Assembly (NCBI GenBank): GCA_964584325.1
Contig: CAZOZP010000026.1
Span: 1 to 46,142 of the forward strand
Length of the DNA: 46,142 bases
Direction: 5' to 3'
From: CAZOZP01 sp964584325
GTDB lineage: Bacteria; Bacteroidota; Ignavibacteria; Ignavibacteriales; Melioribacteraceae
The position numbers were made by a program, and so were the translations under genes. The notes beneath the pieces are model-generated. The model searched no databases and had not been told where the DNA came from. It worked only from the letters and a program-made list of their open reading frames with translations. Positions 17,358 to 26,973 of the stretch are shown here, piece by piece (within the stretch, counting starts at the first letter, position 1; every line of letters starts with the position of its first letter).

Positions 17358-17858
17358 ATGTTCAGGAAAACGGAAGATTTCTTAAAAATGTGGGAGTTTG
17401 AAAGCAAATATACTCTTGAAATATTTGATGCGTTAACTAATGAATCTCTGAGTTTTGTAGAAGCTGAAGGTCACAGAGATTTAGGGCGAATGGCCTGGCA
17501 TATTACAGATACTCTTGCAGAAATGCCTGAGAAAATGGGAATAGAACCCTCAGTTCAATTAAAAGATGTTATAGGGAAAAAAGACAAGGAATTAATTAAA
17601 GACTGTTTTTTGAAACTCTCAGAAAATATTACAAGAATAGTTTCAGGATGGGATGATACCGGTCTGGATAAGGAAGATGAGATGTACGGAGAAACTTGGA
17701 AAAGAGGATCAACACTTCTGATTCTTATATTGCATCAGGCACATCACAGAGGACAAATGACGGTACTAATGAGGCAGGCAGGGTTAAAAGTGCCCGGTAT
17801 TTACGGACCTGCAAAAGAACAGTGGGCTGATTACGGAATGCCTGCACCGGCGATTTAA
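17358..17858 (+). CDS. DinB/YfiT-like four-helix metalloprotein
   Basis: The 166-aa protein resembles the DinB superfamily of four-helix bundles, which often bind a divalent metal and include thiol transferases. Histidines in AWHITDTL (about 50) and HQAHHRGQM (about 130-138) sit where the family's metal triad is expected. The C-terminus WADYGMPAP is also typical. A good SD (AAGGAG) precedes the ATG. Substrate and thiol cofactor cannot be inferred. It lies between the CoA-binding gene and a methyltransferase with short gaps. Confidence 0.8.
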   Translation: MFRKTEDFLKMWEFESKYTLEIFDALTNESLSFVEAEGHRDLGRMAWHITDTLAEMPEKMGIEPSVQLKDVIGKKDKELIKDCFLKLSENITRIVSGWDDTGLDKEDEMYGETWKRGSTLLILILHQAHHRGQMTVLMRQAGLKVPGIYGPAKEQWADYGMPAPAI

Positions 17859-17862
17859 TACT

Positions 17863-18708
17863 ATGAAATGCAGAATATGTCTTAACGATATTAAGGAAAT
17901 ATCCCGAGAAGAAGGAAATTCCGCAGGAAGATGCAGTAAATGCGGACAAATTTATATATCAGCCGATGAAAACAAAACCGGAATTCGTGAAAATCCATGG
18001 GGTGGCAGCGGATTATTCGATAAATTCCGTATCGCCTTAACTTGGCTGAGGATGAAAAAACTTAATATAGAGTATGGAACATCTGTTCTTGAAATAGGGT
18101 ACGGAAGAGGAGTGCTTCTGGAAAAATTCTACAAATCAGGGTGCAGTATAAGCGGAGTAGAAGCAGGATTAATTACTGAAACTGAAAATGAATTTCTTAA
18201 GAAAAATGCTGAACTATTTGAAGGCGATATAGAAATAATTGAACTCCCCGAAAAAAAATATGATTTAATATATGGAATACATTTAATAGAACATATTGAA
18301 GATTCAGAAGCATTTTTTGACAAATGCAAAAAATCGCTCAAGAAGAACGGTACAGTTTATTTCATTACTCCAAACGGAAATTCCCTCGGGACTAAGATTT
18401 TCGGGTATTCCTGGTGGAATTATGAAGACCCGACACACAGGCAGTTTTTCAATCCGATTTCAGCAAGAATAGCATTAATGAATGCTGGTTTCAAAGAAAT
18501 CAAAATTAAAATACCTGTTACAGACAGTCTTATGGTTGAAGTTAATTCCTTATTGAGATTATTAGGGCAAAAATCCGGCAAAGCAGGAGTTATGGATTCA
18601 TTCGTTTCGAAGGCTTTAGGAATTGCTTTGATTCCCGTTTCTTTACTGTTAAGACTGCTGGTACCTCCATTATCTCCGTCTATTGAAATCAGAGCAGTAA
18701 AATCATGA
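17863..18708 (+). CDS. Class I SAM-dependent methyltransferase with N-terminal zinc ribbon
   Basis: The 281-aa protein begins with a probable zinc ribbon (Cys3, Cys6, Cys24, Cys27). A Rossmann methyltransferase domain follows: motif I VLEIGYGRG at about 75-83, then YDLIYGIHLIEHIED (about 130-144) and GTVYFITPN. This Methyltransf_11/23 layout is common in enzymes acting on quinones, lipids or saccharides. The hydrophobic C-terminus (about 245-275) could contact a membrane. It is the last gene of the pyrC cluster, and a perfect hairpin follows 10 bp after its stop. The substrate is unknown. Confidence 0.82.
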   Translation: MKCRICLNDIKEISREEGNSAGRCSKCGQIYISADENKTGIRENPWGGSGLFDKFRIALTWLRMKKLNIEYGTSVLEIGYGRGVLLEKFYKSGCSISGVEAGLITETENEFLKKNAELFEGDIEIIELPEKKYDLIYGIHLIEHIEDSEAFFDKCKKSLKKNGTVYFITPNGNSLGTKIFGYSWWNYEDPTHRQFFNPISARIALMNAGFKEIKIKIPVTDSLMVEVNSLLRLLGQKSGKAGVMDSFVSKALGIALIPVSLLLRLLVPPLSPSIEIRAVKS

Positions 18709-18718
18709 TTTATAAAAA

Positions 18719-18752
18719 GCCTTATACCTACATGATTATGTAGGTATAAGGC
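18719..18752. terminator. Perfect 15-bp inverted repeat with GATT loop
   Basis: The arms 18719-18733 (GCCTTATACCTACAT) and 18738-18752 are exact reverse complements around the 4-nt loop GATT. It lies 10 bp after the methyltransferase stop. On the plus strand no T-run follows, so it is not a standard intrinsic terminator in that direction. Read on the minus strand it is followed by TTTTTATAAAT. It may be a transcript-end stabiliser or a terminator working in the opposite sense. Confidence 0.55.
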
Positions 18753-18808
18753 GAAAATCCATCAAAAATCTATCAATTCTTGTAGTAGATTGCTTGTTTT
18801 TAATAGGG

Positions 18809-18816
18809 TATGTTTG
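18809..18816 (+). promoter_or_regulatory. Candidate -7 element for the glucan locus
   Basis: TATGTTTG matches TAnnTTTG 45 bp upstream of the isomerase start at 18861, in the gap that follows the hairpin. TTG trinucleotides lie upstream at 18780, 18790 and 18794, but none at the preferred 19-20 bp spacing. The position makes it the best candidate for the start of the 18.9-29.9 kb transcript. Confidence 0.4.
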
Positions 18817-18860
18817 TAATAGTGAATTAGTATTTGATTACAAACAGGTTACCGGAAATT

Positions 18861-20501
18861 ATGATAAAGCTGTCCTCAATATACCTTTTAGTATTTCTTG
18901 TAAATATGTCTGTTTATTTTGCACAGACAGAAGAAACAATTGAAATAGCCTCAGTAGGCAGCTACAAGATATACTCAGATGAATTTCGTGAAAGAATGCT
19001 TGATTTTATGGTATTTGCCGATATGCCCGACAGCCGTATGTCGAGAAAGTCAATTATTATGAATTTGGTTGCTGAAAGACTTCTATATTACTTTGACGAT
19101 AACACATCCATAATTAACAATCCCGAATACATTAAAGAGCAGGAATGGAATAAATCTCAATCGGTTCTGGCTTTTCTGAAGGACCGGGAAGTACATGCGA
19201 AAATTACCGTAACAGAAGAAGAAACGAGAGAGACTTATATAAGAATGAACAGCAGATATGCTGCCCGACATCTTTTTGCATATACCAAAGAAGAAGCAGA
19301 AAGACTTCACACTTTATTATTGAACGGATCAAGCTTTGAACTCTTGGCAAAGCAATGTTTTACAGACACTTTATTGAGAGATAACGGAGGATTTATTGGA
19401 TATTTTACTTTCGGTGAAATGGATCCGGCTTTTGAAGATAAAGTATTTGAGATGAAGATCGGAGAAGTATCAGCTCCGGTAAGAACTGCTTACGGTTATA
19501 GTATAATAAGGCTCGATGATGCTGTAACAAGACCTTTATTAAATGAAGAAGAATACACGAAAAATAAATCACAAATTGAATATGAACTAAGAGTAAGAAA
19601 AAAAGGGCTGGCTGAGAGGTCATTTATAGAAAAAGTATTTAATCCGGCGGAAGCTGTATTCAATAATAAATCAGTTATTTCTGTTTGGAACAGATTGTTC
19701 GGCACAGGAGGGACTCTTGAAAGCGGAAAAGATAAGACTCTGTATTCCGAATGTGTTAAATATCATGGTGTAAGTTATTCTCAGGCCGAAATCGAATCTG
19801 CAATTGAAAATCTTCCTGTTTATCAGAAAAACAAAATCAAAAATACAGATGCTCTGACAAATGCGGTACTTGGGATAATCTTAAACAAAAAGCTTACTGC
19901 AATGGCTCTTGAAAAAGGCTATGACAATCATCCTGCAGTAATAAAACGAATATCGGAAAGAGCATTGAGTTTGTTTATTGCAAAAAAGAAAGAGAATATA
20001 CTTAGTAATGCTGTAGTCAGTGATGAAGAAGCCAAAGCCTTTTATGACAATAAGACTGATATTTTCACCACTCCGGTTAAATATGAGATTAAAGAAATTA
20101 TGCTTGATGACAGAATTTCGGCAGAAAAATGCGCTGATTTGCTGAAATCGGGTAAATCATTCGAAGAGACATTAAAATTGGCAGGAGAAGAGTATCTTGG
20201 ATATACAGGCAGTATATCGGCTGAAGATTTAGGTAAATATCTTGAATATTTCAAGGGAGCTAAGAAAGGAACTGTTGTGGGTCCGATAAATATGGACGGG
20301 AGTTTCGGCGTATATAAAGTTTTCGGGGTTAGAGACGCTGAAACTCCTGATTTCGCAGATATTCGGGAAGTAGTAAAGAAGTATTTGGTTCAGAAAAATC
20401 AGAGCAGATACTTTAACGATTACATTGAAAAACTGAAAGATAAAGCTGTAATCTCAATTAATGAGGATGCAGCATATAATCTGGTTTTAATAGAAAATTA
20501 G
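18861..20501 (+). CDS. Periplasmic parvulin-type peptidylprolyl isomerase (SurA/PrsA-like)
   Basis: I start at ATG 18861 (546 aa), which gives a clean signal peptide (LSSIYLLVFLVNMSVYFAQ). The in-frame TTG at 18834 would prepend nine residues. After a SurA-like helical N-region, a rotamase domain spans about 130-240, with hallmarks in RDNGGFIGYFTFGEMDPAFE and GEVSAPVRTAYGYSIIRL. A second, more divergent parvulin-like segment lies at about 405-500. Such chaperones fold outer-membrane or exported proteins in the periplasm. It stands immediately upstream of the TonB-dependent receptor (26-bp gap), suggesting a role in assembling that locus's products. Confidence 0.85.
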   Translation: MIKLSSIYLLVFLVNMSVYFAQTEETIEIASVGSYKIYSDEFRERMLDFMVFADMPDSRMSRKSIIMNLVAERLLYYFDDNTSIINNPEYIKEQEWNKSQSVLAFLKDREVHAKITVTEEETRETYIRMNSRYAARHLFAYTKEEAERLHTLLLNGSSFELLAKQCFTDTLLRDNGGFIGYFTFGEMDPAFEDKVFEMKIGEVSAPVRTAYGYSIIRLDDAVTRPLLNEEEYTKNKSQIEYELRVRKKGLAERSFIEKVFNPAEAVFNNKSVISVWNRLFGTGGTLESGKDKTLYSECVKYHGVSYSQAEIESAIENLPVYQKNKIKNTDALTNAVLGIILNKKLTAMALEKGYDNHPAVIKRISERALSLFIAKKKENILSNAVVSDEEAKAFYDNKTDIFTTPVKYEIKEIMLDDRISAEKCADLLKSGKSFEETLKLAGEEYLGYTGSISAEDLGKYLEYFKGAKKGTVVGPINMDGSFGVYKVFGVRDAETPDFADIREVVKKYLVQKNQSRYFNDYIEKLKDKAVISINEDAAYNLVLIEN

Positions 20502-20527
20502 CAATAAATAAAATGATGGAGCACAGC

Positions 20528-23203
20528 ATGAAAAAATTGATTCTGTTTTTTGCAGTTATATTGTTTAGCCAGACAGGCTTGCAGGCTGCAACAACCGGAA
20601 AGCTCACAGGAAAAGTTACGGATAGAAAATCGGGGGAACCACTTCCGTTCGTGAATGTGATTCTGGAAGGCACTTCTCTTGGGGCGGCAACAGATTTTGA
20701 TGGTTATTTCGTTATCCTGAATGTACCTCCGGGGAAATTCAATGTTAAAGTTCAGTCTGTCGGGTATCAGACTCAGCTCATTCAGGATGTTAAAATCGGA
20801 GTAAACCTTACAACAACTCTTAATATTGAAATGAACGAAGAGGCAATTGAGCAGCAGGAAGTAATAGTTTTTGCCGATAAATTCAACGTTGGTCAGATGG
20901 GAGGGAACAAACCTTTCAGTGACGACGACATTAAAACTCTGCCGGCCTCAGAAATTGATAATGTAATTCAGACAGTTGCCGGAGTTACAGTCGGTTCAGG
21001 CGGAGATATACATATAAGAGGTGGTCGTTCATCTGAAATTGCATATTACGTAAACGGATCATCAATATCTGATGCTTACGATAACGGAAGAGGTATTGAC
21101 ATCGATAAATCGAGTGTGAAAGAATTAAATGTGATTTCCGGAACATTTAATGCAGAGTATGGAAATGCAATGTCGGGTATAATCAATACTGTTACAAAAG
21201 AAGGTGAACCTGAATACCACGGAAATTTATTATTCTACGGCGGTGATGTACTTACAGATTTCTATTCATACTTCCCGGGAAATGAAAAATATAATCCGGT
21301 AGAAAGCTATAACATTCAGGCAAGTCTAAGCGGCCCTGTTCCTGCTATCGGAGAATATGTAAAGTTTTTTGTTACCGGACGCTACCAATATGATGACGGA
21401 CATAATTACGGTTTCAGAAGATTCAACGTTGACGGCACACCCGGAAACGGCGAGAAGGTTTCTATGGCCTGGAGTAAAAGATATCAGGCGCAGGGGAATA
21501 TATCGTCCTGGATAACCAAGAATTTCAAATTAGGCGTGGAAGGTCTTTATTCGCAGAGTGATTACAGAGAGTATAATCACGAATATAAACTGACACCCGA
21601 CAGCAATCCGAAAAGATTTCTTAAAGCGTATAACGGAAGTGTTTCTGTTACTCATATGCTTGGTTCGGCAGCATACTACACATTGAAATTTTCTGATTTC
21701 TTCAGAGAATACGACCATAAACTATATGATAATATCAATGATTCAAGATATCAGCATCCTGACTCATCTTTTGGTACAATAAACTACGGATTTGATACAG
21801 GCGGTACAGACAGATACAGACTTCACCGTGAAACAAACACAATGGCAATTAAACTGGATTTCGAAATTCAGGCCTTTGAAAATCATCTCTTTAAAGTTGG
21901 ATTTGAGGGTAAGAAACATGATCTTAAGTTCGATGGTTACACCCTTGACATTGACCGCATATCATCAACACCAGGGGCGGATTTCACTCTTATAGTTCCG
22001 GCAGAAAGTGCAATTGGCAGAGATAAATACAATGCTTCTCCCATTGAAGCGGCATTTTATCTCCAGGATAAAATAGAATTTGAAAGTATGGTTATGAACA
22101 TTGGCGTAAGAGTGGATTATTTCAACTCACGCGGGAATGTAATGGTTGACCCAAGAGACCCTAATATTTATTTCCCTCTCAGAGAAAACCTTAAATCAAT
22201 GAGTATTCAGGAAAGAGAACCTTATTTCTATAAAAAAGCATCTGAAAAATGGCAGGTTAGTCCGAGAATCGGTATATCCTATCCAATTAGCGCTGAAGGC
22301 GTACTTCACTTTTCATACGGACATTTTCTCCAGATGCCTCAGCTACAGTATATGTTTAACAGATCATCGTACAAAACTCCTGAATCAGGAACTGTAGGAG
22401 ATCCGTTTGGTAATCCGGATTTGGAAGCTGAAAGCACAATAATGTATGAAATTGGGTTCAGACAGCAGTTTGCTGAAGTTTACGAAGTTGACCTCACATT
22501 ATTCTACAGAGATATAAGAAACTGGATTTCTACCGCGACACAGCCATTAACATACAATAATGTTTCTTACGGTATGTATGTAAACAAGGATTATTCAAAT
22601 GTAAGAGGAATAACTCTTTCCTTAAATAAGAAACTTGCTGATATGTTTTCCTATAATTTAAGTTATACATTCCAGTTCGCTGACGGAAGCAATTCTTCCC
22701 CTGAAGACGAGTACAGAGCTCAGCAGGGCAACAGTGCCCCAACTCTTTACCTCAGACCGCTTAACTGGGATCAGAGACATAATATTAACTTATCGTTCCT
22801 TTTCGCCCAGGAATCTTGGGGAGCATCTCTGCTCGGACGTTATTCAACCGGATTGCCTTATACACCATCAATAAACCAATTTACTGCAGATGCAGGTGTA
22901 AGCAAAACAGCAGAGGCTAACAGCGCCAGAAGACCTAATACATTTAATATCGATATGAGATTATACAAGAGTTTTGATTTCTGGGGATTAAATCTTACCG
23001 GCTTTGCTCAGATATACAATCTGCTCGATACAAGAAATGTTGTGAACGTATTTGCTGACAGCGGAAGTCCGGATTATACCGGCGATACTGCAACATTAAG
23101 TGAAGATCCGGCAAGACCGAATACAATTGCGGAGTATCAGAGATATCCTTGGCATTATGCAGCTCCAAGATCCATAGAACTAGGTCTGGAACTTACATTC
23201 TAA
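20528..23203 (+). CDS. TonB-dependent outer-membrane receptor with carboxypeptidase-regulatory-like domain
   Basis: I use ATG 20528 (891 aa). GGAG is 6 nt upstream and the product starts with a signal peptide, MKKLILFFAVILFSQTGLQA. An N-terminal CarboxypepD_reg-like beta-sandwich (about 25-105, GKVTDRKSGEPLPFVNVILEG) is typical of SusC-type transporters. The plug follows (about 110-230, with IHIRGGRSSEIAYYVNG and GTFNAEYGNAMSGIIN), then a 22-strand-type barrel ending in the hydrophobic strand IELGLELTF. It probably imports oligosaccharides energised by TonB-ExbBD. No SusD-like lipoprotein gene follows. The next gene is a large secreted protein. Confidence 0.92.
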   Translation: MKKLILFFAVILFSQTGLQAATTGKLTGKVTDRKSGEPLPFVNVILEGTSLGAATDFDGYFVILNVPPGKFNVKVQSVGYQTQLIQDVKIGVNLTTTLNIEMNEEAIEQQEVIVFADKFNVGQMGGNKPFSDDDIKTLPASEIDNVIQTVAGVTVGSGGDIHIRGGRSSEIAYYVNGSSISDAYDNGRGIDIDKSSVKELNVISGTFNAEYGNAMSGIINTVTKEGEPEYHGNLLFYGGDVLTDFYSYFPGNEKYNPVESYNIQASLSGPVPAIGEYVKFFVTGRYQYDDGHNYGFRRFNVDGTPGNGEKVSMAWSKRYQAQGNISSWITKNFKLGVEGLYSQSDYREYNHEYKLTPDSNPKRFLKAYNGSVSVTHMLGSAAYYTLKFSDFFREYDHKLYDNINDSRYQHPDSSFGTINYGFDTGGTDRYRLHRETNTMAIKLDFEIQAFENHLFKVGFEGKKHDLKFDGYTLDIDRISSTPGADFTLIVPAESAIGRDKYNASPIEAAFYLQDKIEFESMVMNIGVRVDYFNSRGNVMVDPRDPNIYFPLRENLKSMSIQEREPYFYKKASEKWQVSPRIGISYPISAEGVLHFSYGHFLQMPQLQYMFNRSSYKTPESGTVGDPFGNPDLEAESTIMYEIGFRQQFAEVYEVDLTLFYRDIRNWISTATQPLTYNNVSYGMYVNKDYSNVRGITLSLNKKLADMFSYNLSYTFQFADGSNSSPEDEYRAQQGNSAPTLYLRPLNWDQRHNINLSFLFAQESWGASLLGRYSTGLPYTPSINQFTADAGVSKTAEANSARRPNTFNIDMRLYKSFDFWGLNLTGFAQIYNLLDTRNVVNVFADSGSPDYTGDTATLSEDPARPNTIAEYQRYPWHYAAPRSIELGLELTF

Positions 23204-23235
23204 TTACAGAAGAAAATTTAACGGAGGAAATATAA

Positions 23236-26200
23236 ATGTTTCAAAAGATAAAAATAATTACAATAGTACAGATAGTGATGATTACCGCTTGTACTGTTTT
23301 CGCTCAGACTGCGCATGTTCCTTCAAAAGAAAGAGGGGAATCTGCTTTAAGAGCTAAAGCACAGATGATAGGAAACAGAATTCGTACAACTATCTTAAAT
23401 CATGGTGTTACAGGAAGAACAGGCGGTGCGCCAATTGATCAGATGACACCTTATGAGTGGCCAAAAAACAGCGGTAAAGTGTATTTAGCTCATACCGGAT
23501 TATTTATTGGTGCAGAAACAATGGAAAACGAAACACCTGAACCGGCACGAGACAAAAGAAAGATTCAGATGTTTGCGGCTCCGCACTGGAGAACCGCTCC
23601 TGACGGAAGAACCTGGGCATTTCATCCCGTTCCCGGATATGCAAGCAGAAAAACTGCGGATAATGTAATAGCAACAGATGTTGATGAAACCACCTGGCCT
23701 GATTTCTGGCCCGATAAAATGAATGATGTTACTGATCCGGGATGGGCAGGTAAATGGAACGGTTATTTTGGCAAGAATATAAGAAATGCAGATCAGGAGA
23801 TATTTTATAAAGCATCAGACGATAACTATGATAAATACACTTATTTCTCTCCTGATTCAACTGATAAAACAAGAAAAGGTCTTGCAATGATTATGGAAAC
23901 AAGAGCTATGGCTTGGTCGCAGGCTCTTGTTGAAGATGTTGTATATGTAATTCATAAAATCACAAACGATGGAACAGTAGATTACGATAAAACAGGATTC
24001 TCGATCTGGTATGCTGATTTTGTTGGCGGTGATAATGATTCTATGGACGACTTTTCCGATTATCTTCTGATTGAAGCCATTGCCTGGTCTTACGATAAAG
24101 ATAACAAAGCTCCAACTTTCGGATCAGATCCTGTAGGAATTGTAGGGTGTGCTTTCCTTGAAACACCGGGAAACTCAACTGACAGAATTGATAATGACGG
24201 AGATGGAGAAGAAAATAGTCCGAAAGTTACTTCCGCTATGCTTTTGGGAGAAGACCCGGCAAACGGAATTGATGATAACGGCAACGGATTGGTTGATGAA
24301 AGTCAGGCACATATACCTTTTGGTCTTCAGGTAGGAGTAGGTTATGCTGACGGTATCGACAACAATGCCAATGCAGAAGCAGGTAGTCCGCTTGTTACTC
24401 TCGATATGGTAAATACATCTGCAACTGATATCTGGAAAAGATGGCCTGTAAATCCGGATAAAGATAAAATCCAAAACGGCAAAGTTCATCTCATTATGGT
24501 TGAAAATGATGATATAGGGAAAGCATTCAAGGATAATATTGATAATAACGGAAACGGAGAAAAAGACAGTCCGGTTATTACTCAGGCTATGATAACCGAG
24601 GCGGCAACCGATGCTCCGTATTACAGATACTTGTACAAAGCCAAGAATAAAGAAGGCAAAGAAATCTCAACAATATTATATAATGTAACTGCCTCATCTT
24701 TAGGTAAAAAACATGCAGACGGTATTGACAACGACAATAACGGTGCAATTGATGAAAATATTGATGAAAACATTGATGAAATGATTGACGAATCAAGAGG
24801 CAACGGAATAGATGATGATGGTGATTGGGATCCGCTAAAAGATGATGTTGGTCTTGACGGAATTGCCGGGACCGGCGACATAGGCGAAAATGACGGAATA
24901 CCTACAAGCGGTGCAGGAACCGGCTTCCCGGGTGAACCGAATGTTGACGTTACAGACGTTTCTGAATCTGATATGATCGGAATTACATCAGCACAGTATG
25001 TAGCTATGGGACAAAGCAGAACGGAAGATTCCTGGTTATGGGATAATCTTATGAAACCCGGAAGTTTCTTCGATGCAACTAATGTAAAATTCGGAGAATA
25101 TGACCTTTATATAAATTCTTTATTCTTCCCAATGAAATCCGGACAGTCTGAAAGATTTTCAATGGCAATAATACTTGCAAATGCCGCACAAACAGACCCC
25201 GGAGCTCAATTAAGAAAAGCTGAAATTCTGCGTAAAAAGAAAATCGCACAGGAAACATACGAGAACGATTATCAGTTTGCCAGCGCTCCTAATATTCCAA
25301 ATCTTATAGCAGTACCGGGAGATAACAAAGTTACTCTTTACTGGGATGATATAGCAGAAAAATCATACGATCGTTATCTTGCAAATATCGGAGCTGACGG
25401 ATATGATTTTGAAGGATATAAAATATACAGATCACAGGATCCGTCTTTTGAAGATGTTACAACAATAACTAATGCATACGGTTCAAAACAGTTCCGTACC
25501 GCAATAAAGATATTCGATTTGGAAGACGGAATTAAAGGACTTCATCCGGTTGCAGTAAACGGCACACATTTCTACATGGGAGAGGATTCCGGATTGCTCC
25601 ATAGTTTTGTTGATTCTACAGCCAAAAACGGATTTACATACTATTATGCAATTACTTCTTTCGATAAAGGTTATGAAACCGGTGAAATAGCACCGTCAGA
25701 ATGTCCGATAAGAATTACTCTTAAAGGAGACGGCAGTGTTGAACTTGGTCAGAATGTTAAGAGAGTTACTCCTGAGTCTCCGGCAGCAGGTTTTGTTCCT
25801 GCAAATTTAGGAAAAATCGAAATGGTTGAAGGGGCCAGCACAGCAACGATAGGTTACACAGTTGTTGACCCTGATTCAATTCTTAACGGTCACGTTTACC
25901 ACATAACTTTTGAAGATACAATCAAAGTGGCAGTGAAACTGGGAGATCAGGATACTCTTACAACAAAGAATTATACTCTGACCGACTCAACAGCCAATAA
26001 AGTACTCATTGAAAAATATCCTTACGTTGATAACACCCACGAGCAGCCTCTTATTAACGGATTCAGATTATTTTTCAACAATGAAGTAAGCGTAACTCCT
26101 GATCTTGAAAATACAAAATGGAATGATCCGAATATTGTAACCTTTGTTTTTGAAAAGTTTAAAGCCTCAGGATTACTCGGAGAAACAAGACCTAATGATT

Positions 26201-26940
26201 ATCAAATTATTCTGACAGACCCAGGTCAGGGCGGAACATCAACACAGTTCAAACTCGGAGCAACTACATTCCCTTCAATGGTTACAAATTTCAAAGTATA
26301 TAATATTACAACTAAGAAATTTATTGATTTTGCGTTCCTCGAAACTGAAAAAGAAGCCGGCGAAGGTATTCTTAGTGTAAAGGGAACAAGAAGAGACAGA
26401 GTAATTTTCCTCGAACCGAATACTGAGGGAAATAATAACCCTACATGGTGGTTTTATCTTAATGCTGATCCTGTGGTTGATTCAGTGGATCCGGGAAATT
26501 CAACAAGAATCCCGACAGCAGGTGATACTTTGACAATATCAGTTACCAAACCATTTATGAAAACGGATAAATTCAGATTTACAGCTCAGACAGGAAAAAT
26601 CAACAATGAGTATGCTAAATCCGATCTCGATAAAATCCGTGTTGTACCAAATCCATATAAAGCAATGGCTAAATGGGAAAAGAAAAATCCTTATAACTCT
26701 GGCAGAGCTGACAGAGAACTTCACTTTATAAATTTACCGTCCGAATGTACTATAAGAATATTTACAATTAACGGTGAACTTGTAAATACAATTGAACATA
26801 AAACTAACGGAGCAAGCGGAACAGCTTATTGGAATATGCTTTCAAAAGATAATCTGGCTATTGCTTACGGAGTTTATTATTACCACGTAGAAGCTCCGGG
26901 TATCGGTGAAAAAACCGGTAAGTTCGCGGTAATTAAATAA
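23236..26940 (+). CDS. Large secreted surface protein with Asp-rich loops, FnIII-like domain and FlgD/T9SS-like C-terminus
   Basis: The 1234-aa protein has a perfect SD (GGAGG) and a signal peptide ending TVFAQ. Residues about 310-540 hold six Asp/Asn-rich loops of form (G/N)IDxDGxG, at about 316, 343, 372, 433, 495 and 523. Three of them continue with SPxVTxxM-like text. They resemble Ca-binding dockerin or thrombospondin-type-3 loops. A fibronectin-III-like segment starts near 688 (NLIAVPGDNKVTLYWDD). The C-terminus (about 1133-1234, IRVVPNPYKA to GKFAVIK) resembles FlgD-Ig or T9SS sorting domains without the canonical YPNPF motif. No enzymatic domain is recognised. By position it may be the surface partner of the receptor, the slot usually held by SusD. 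Confidence 0.72.
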   Translation: MFQKIKIITIVQIVMITACTVFAQTAHVPSKERGESALRAKAQMIGNRIRTTILNHGVTGRTGGAPIDQMTPYEWPKNSGKVYLAHTGLFIGAETMENETPEPARDKRKIQMFAAPHWRTAPDGRTWAFHPVPGYASRKTADNVIATDVDETTWPDFWPDKMNDVTDPGWAGKWNGYFGKNIRNADQEIFYKASDDNYDKYTYFSPDSTDKTRKGLAMIMETRAMAWSQALVEDVVYVIHKITNDGTVDYDKTGFSIWYADFVGGDNDSMDDFSDYLLIEAIAWSYDKDNKAPTFGSDPVGIVGCAFLETPGNSTDRIDNDGDGEENSPKVTSAMLLGEDPANGIDDNGNGLVDESQAHIPFGLQVGVGYADGIDNNANAEAGSPLVTLDMVNTSATDIWKRWPVNPDKDKIQNGKVHLIMVENDDIGKAFKDNIDNNGNGEKDSPVITQAMITEAATDAPYYRYLYKAKNKEGKEISTILYNVTASSLGKKHADGIDNDNNGAIDENIDENIDEMIDESRGNGIDDDGDWDPLKDDVGLDGIAGTGDIGENDGIPTSGAGTGFPGEPNVDVTDVSESDMIGITSAQYVAMGQSRTEDSWLWDNLMKPGSFFDATNVKFGEYDLYINSLFFPMKSGQSERFSMAIILANAAQTDPGAQLRKAEILRKKKIAQETYENDYQFASAPNIPNLIAVPGDNKVTLYWDDIAEKSYDRYLANIGADGYDFEGYKIYRSQDPSFEDVTTITNAYGSKQFRTAIKIFDLEDGIKGLHPVAVNGTHFYMGEDSGLLHSFVDSTAKNGFTYYYAITSFDKGYETGEIAPSECPIRITLKGDGSVELGQNVKRVTPESPAAGFVPANLGKIEMVEGASTATIGYTVVDPDSILNGHVYHITFEDTIKVAVKLGDQDTLTTKNYTLTDSTANKVLIEKYPYVDNTHEQPLINGFRLFFNNEVSVTPDLENTKWNDPNIVTFVFEKFKASGLLGETRPNDYQIILTDPGQGGTSTQFKLGATTFPSMVTNFKVYNITTKKFIDFAFLETEKEAGEGILSVKGTRRDRVIFLEPNTEGNNNPTWWFYLNADPVVDSVDPGNSTRIPTAGDTLTISVTKPFMKTDKFRFTAQTGKINNEYAKSDLDKIRVVPNPYKAMAKWEKKNPYNSGRADRELHFINLPSECTIRIFTINGELVNTIEHKTNGASGTAYWNMLSKDNLAIAYGVYYYHVEAPGIGEKTGKFAVIK

Positions 26941-26973
26941 TTCCAAATGAATATTATTGAAGGAGAAAATAAA

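Noticed and set aside
18834..18860. TTG start for the isomerase
   Set aside because: ATG 18861 gives a standard signal peptide without a nine-residue leader.
23236..26940. SusD homologue
   Set aside because: It is far too long, has no lipobox and no TPR-like helices. It has Asp-rich loops, an FnIII-like segment and a beta-rich C-terminus.
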